DNA from: Actinomycetospora sp. TBRC 11914
Lineage (GTDB): Bacteria > Actinomycetota > Actinomycetes > Mycobacteriales > Pseudonocardiaceae
Assembly: GCF_012933465.1 (NCBI RefSeq)
Contig: NZ_JABBND010000002.1
Span: forward strand, 372,001 to 436,000
Reading direction: 5' to 3'
Length of the DNA: 64,000 nucleotides
Position numbers and translations under genes: made by a program. Shown piece by piece: positions 61,922 to 64,000 of the stretch (the first letter of the stretch is position 1; the number at the start of each line of letters is the position of its first letter). The notes below the pieces were generated by a model, which ran no database searches, was not told the DNA's origin, and worked only from the letters and a program-made list of their open reading frames with translations.

Positions 61922-63279
61922 CCAGCGACCTGTCCGCCCAGCCCGCCGCCCGCTACCCGGACGCGCTGCGCCACCGCCTCGCCGAGGACCTGCGCACCGC
62001 GCGGCGCCGCACGCAGGCGCTCACCGACGCCGTCGACGACGCCGAGCTCACGCGGCAGCACTCCCCGCTGATGTCGCCGCTGCACTGGGACGTGGCGCAC
62101 ATCGCCAACATGGAGGACCTCTGGCTCGTGCGCCGGGCCACGCCGGGCGACGAGCCGACGCCGGGGGTGCGCGAGGACCTCGACCACCTCTACGACGCCT
62201 TCACCAACCCCCGCGCCGGCCGGCCGGCCCTCCCGCTGCTCGACCCGGTCGAGGCGCGGGCCTACGGGGCGACGGTGCGCGAGCGTGCCCTCGCGATCCT
62301 CGAGCAGGCGGGCCCCGACGGCCGCGCGCTGCTCGACGACGGGTTCGTCTACGGCATGATCGCCCAGCACGAGCAGCAGCACGTGGAGACGATGCTCGCC
62401 ACCCACCAGCTGCGCGTCGGGCCGCGGGCCCTCCACGCGCCGCCGCCCCCGGCGTCGTCGCTGGCCCGCGAGCTGGTCGGCACCGAGGTGCTCCACCCCG
62501 CCGGCACCTTCGCGATGGGCACCGACGCCACCGGGCCCGACCGGTACGCGCTGGACAACGAGCGCCCGGCCCACCGCGTCGAGGTCGCCGCCTTCCACCT
62601 CGACGCCGTGCCGGTCACCAACGCCGAGTACGCCCGCTTCCTCGACGACGGCGGGTACTCGCGGCGGGAGCTGTGGTCGGAGGCCGGTTCGCAGCACATC
62701 ACCGACGAGGGCTGGACCGCGCCGATGACGTGGGAGCGTCTCGACGGCGCCTGGCACCGCACCTCGTTCGGGGAGCGGCAGCCGATCGCCGACGTCGCCG
62801 ACCAGCCGGTCCTGCACGTGAGCTTCCACGAGGCCCTGGCCTACGCCACCTGGGCCGGCAAGCGGCTGCCCACCGAGGTGGAGTGGGAGTACGCGGCCCG
62901 GTACGACCCGGCGTCGGGGGAGACCCGCCGGTTCCCGTGGGGCGACGACGACCCGACCCCGGAGCGCGCCAACCTCGACCAGCGCCACCTCCAGCCGGCA
63001 CCGGTGGGCGCCTACCCGGCCGGGGCGTCCCCGCTCGGGGTGCACCAGCTCGTCGGGGACGTCTGGGAGTGGTGCGACTCGGGCTTCGAGGGCTACCCGG
63101 GCTTCGCGCCGTTCCCGTACAAGGAGTACTCGGAGGTGTTCTTCGGCGGCGACTTCCGGATGCTGCGGGGCTCGTCGTTCGGGGTCGGCACGGTCAACGC
63201 CCGCACGACCTTCCGGAACTGGGACCTGCCGATCCGCCGGCAGATCTTCTCCGGCTTCCGCTGCGCACGGGACGCCTGA
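61918..63279 (+). CDS. egtB: hercynine oxygenase EgtB
   Basis: An iron enzyme that joins gamma-glutamylcysteine to hercynine as a sulfoxide. The 453-residue product has the N-terminal DinB-like domain with iron ligands in SPLHWDVAHIANMEDLWL and the H-x3-H-x-E motif IAQHEQQHVETML. The FGE-sulfatase domain follows: PAGTFAMGTDATGPDRYALD, VPVTNAEYARFLDDGGY, GKRLPTEVEWEYAARYD and LRGSSFGVGTVNARTTFRNW, ending FSGFRCARDA. ATG 61918 overlaps the egtA stop. It is followed five bases after its stop by egtC. Confidence 0.96.
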   Translation: MTSDLSAQPAARYPDALRHRLAEDLRTARRRTQALTDAVDDAELTRQHSPLMSPLHWDVAHIANMEDLWLVRRATPGDEPTPGVREDLDHLYDAFTNPRAGRPALPLLDPVEARAYGATVRERALAILEQAGPDGRALLDDGFVYGMIAQHEQQHVETMLATHQLRVGPRALHAPPPPASSLARELVGTEVLHPAGTFAMGTDATGPDRYALDNERPAHRVEVAAFHLDAVPVTNAEYARFLDDGGYSRRELWSEAGSQHITDEGWTAPMTWERLDGAWHRTSFGERQPIADVADQPVLHVSFHEALAYATWAGKRLPTEVEWEYAARYDPASGETRRFPWGDDDPTPERANLDQRHLQPAPVGAYPAGASPLGVHQLVGDVWEWCDSGFEGYPGFAPFPYKEYSEVFFGGDFRMLRGSSFGVGTVNARTTFRNWDLPIRRQIFSGFRCARDA

Positions 63280-63284
63280 CCCCG

Positions 63285-64000
63285 ATGTGCCGCCACCTGG
63301 CCCACGTGGGCCCGCGGCCGGTGACCCTCGCCTCGCGGGTCACCGAGCCGCCGCACTCCCTGCTCGTCCAGGCGTACGCGCCGGCCGACATGCGCGGCGG
63401 CGGGACCGTGAACGCCGACGGCTTCGGTGTCGGCTGGTACGCCGCCGACGGCTCGCCGCACTCCTACCGCGCACCCGTCCCGATGTGGACCGACGCCTCG
63501 TTCCTCGACCTCGCGACGACGGTGCAGAGCGCGGCGTTCGTGGCGGCGGTCCGCTCGGCCACCGTCGGGATGCCGGTGTCGGTGGGGGCGTGCGCGCCGT
63601 TCCGCGACCGCGATCGGGTCTTCAGCCACAACGGCGTCGTGCGGGGCTGGCCGGGGAGCCTGGCCGACCTCGCGGGCGAGCTCGACACCGAGACGTTGAT
63701 GACCCTCGAGGCCCCGACCGACTCGGCGGTGCTGTGGGCGCTCGTCCGCCGCCACCTCGACGCCGGCAAGGACCCGGTCGACGCCGTGCTCGACGTCGTC
63801 ACCCGCGCCCTCGCCGCCGCGCCCGGCTCGCGGCTGAACCTCCTGCTCCTCACCGCCGACGCGGCCGGCGAGCCGACGCTGGTCGCGACGGCCGTCGACC
63901 ACGCGCTGTCGTACCGCTCCGGCCCGGACGGCACGACGATCGCCTCCGAGCCGCTCGACGCCGACCCGGACTGGACGGCGGTGCCGGACCTGTCCGCCGT
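63285..64000 (+). CDS. egtC: gamma-glutamyl-hercynylcysteine sulfoxide hydrolase EgtC (truncated by window end)
   Basis: A class II glutamine amidotransferase-like hydrolase that removes glutamate from the EgtB product. The frame starts at ATG 63285 and stays open to the window end (238 codons visible). Cysteine 2 (MCRHLAHVG) is the N-terminal nucleophile after Met removal. NADGFGVGWYAADG, the arginine in AFVAAVRSATVG, and FSHNGVVRGWPG match the family. egtD and egtE should lie just beyond the window if the operon is of the standard type. Confidence 0.92.
   Translation, partial: MCRHLAHVGPRPVTLASRVTEPPHSLLVQAYAPADMRGGGTVNADGFGVGWYAADGSPHSYRAPVPMWTDASFLDLATTVQSAAFVAAVRSATVGMPVSVGACAPFRDRDRVFSHNGVVRGWPGSLADLAGELDTETLMTLEAPTDSAVLWALVRRHLDAGKDPVDAVLDVVTRALAAAPGSRLNLLLLTADAAGEPTLVATAVDHALSYRSGPDGTTIASEPLDADPDWTAVPDLSA

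Overview
The window is very GC-rich, with GTG starts, ATGA/GTGA stop-start overlaps and tightly packed operons. It carries actinobacterial markers: whiA, rbpA, opcA, a sufR-led suf operon, mptB-type mannosyltransferase and ergothioneine genes. Gene content and order follow the Mycobacterium tuberculosis Rv1407 to Rv1473A backbone as I remember it. Sequence style suggests Pseudonocardiales (Pseudonocardia or Actinomycetospora-like); the genus is an inference. No tRNA, rRNA, CRISPR or intact insertion sequence was seen.

Layout. 1-4884: end of rsmB, then rpe, riboflavin genes ribE-ribBA-ribH (no ribD here), a PH-like membrane protein and pyrD. 4990-11029: accessory genes (HAD hydrolase, Rieske lipoprotein, SNF2 helicase overlapping a SWIM zinc-finger protein, PIG-L deacetylase). 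11030-12495: a 1.5-kb gene-free gap with two tandem-repeat arrays (158 bp x4 and 104 bp x3). 12496-18408: MarR-like regulator, uvrC, rapZ-yvcK-whiA. 18583-22597: gap-pgk-tpiA, secG, rbpA. 22636-28464: accessory block with TrpB2-like enzyme, membrane/BAAT-hydrolase fusion, Lrp and MocR regulators and a small membrane protein. 28465-28785: a hairpin-forming 62-bp tandem array. 28786-37075 (minus strand): tkt-tal-pgi-zwf-opcA-pgl, the pentose phosphate operon with pgi inside it.

37492-44986: ctaB (plus), then on the minus strand an AbiEi/DUF559-like gene, a quinone oxidoreductase, ctaA, an ABC-2 exporter and mptB. 45189-51790: sufR-sufB-sufD-sufC-sufS-sufU-sufT, a complete SUF iron-sulfur assembly operon. 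51842-55892 (minus): class III nucleotidyl cyclase, universal stress protein, lycopene cyclase-like protein, conserved 132-aa protein and an SDR. 56064-60294: ABC-F ATPase, a 69-aa HTH protein and an ABC exporter. 60554-64000: egtA-egtB-egtC (egtC cut by the window end), ergothioneine synthesis.

The non-coding and repeat architecture is the most unusual part. A 36-bp element, tripled at the start of yvcK and present once at the start of pgi, is translated in the same frame in both. A 22-bp repeat flanks the AbiEi/DUF559 gene and recurs at 58189. There are two tandem arrays in one gap, a hairpin array, a perfect 40-bp palindrome between suf and the cyclase, helically phased CTGCCACT boxes at the mocR promoter and a MerR-type promoter candidate before the ABC exporter.
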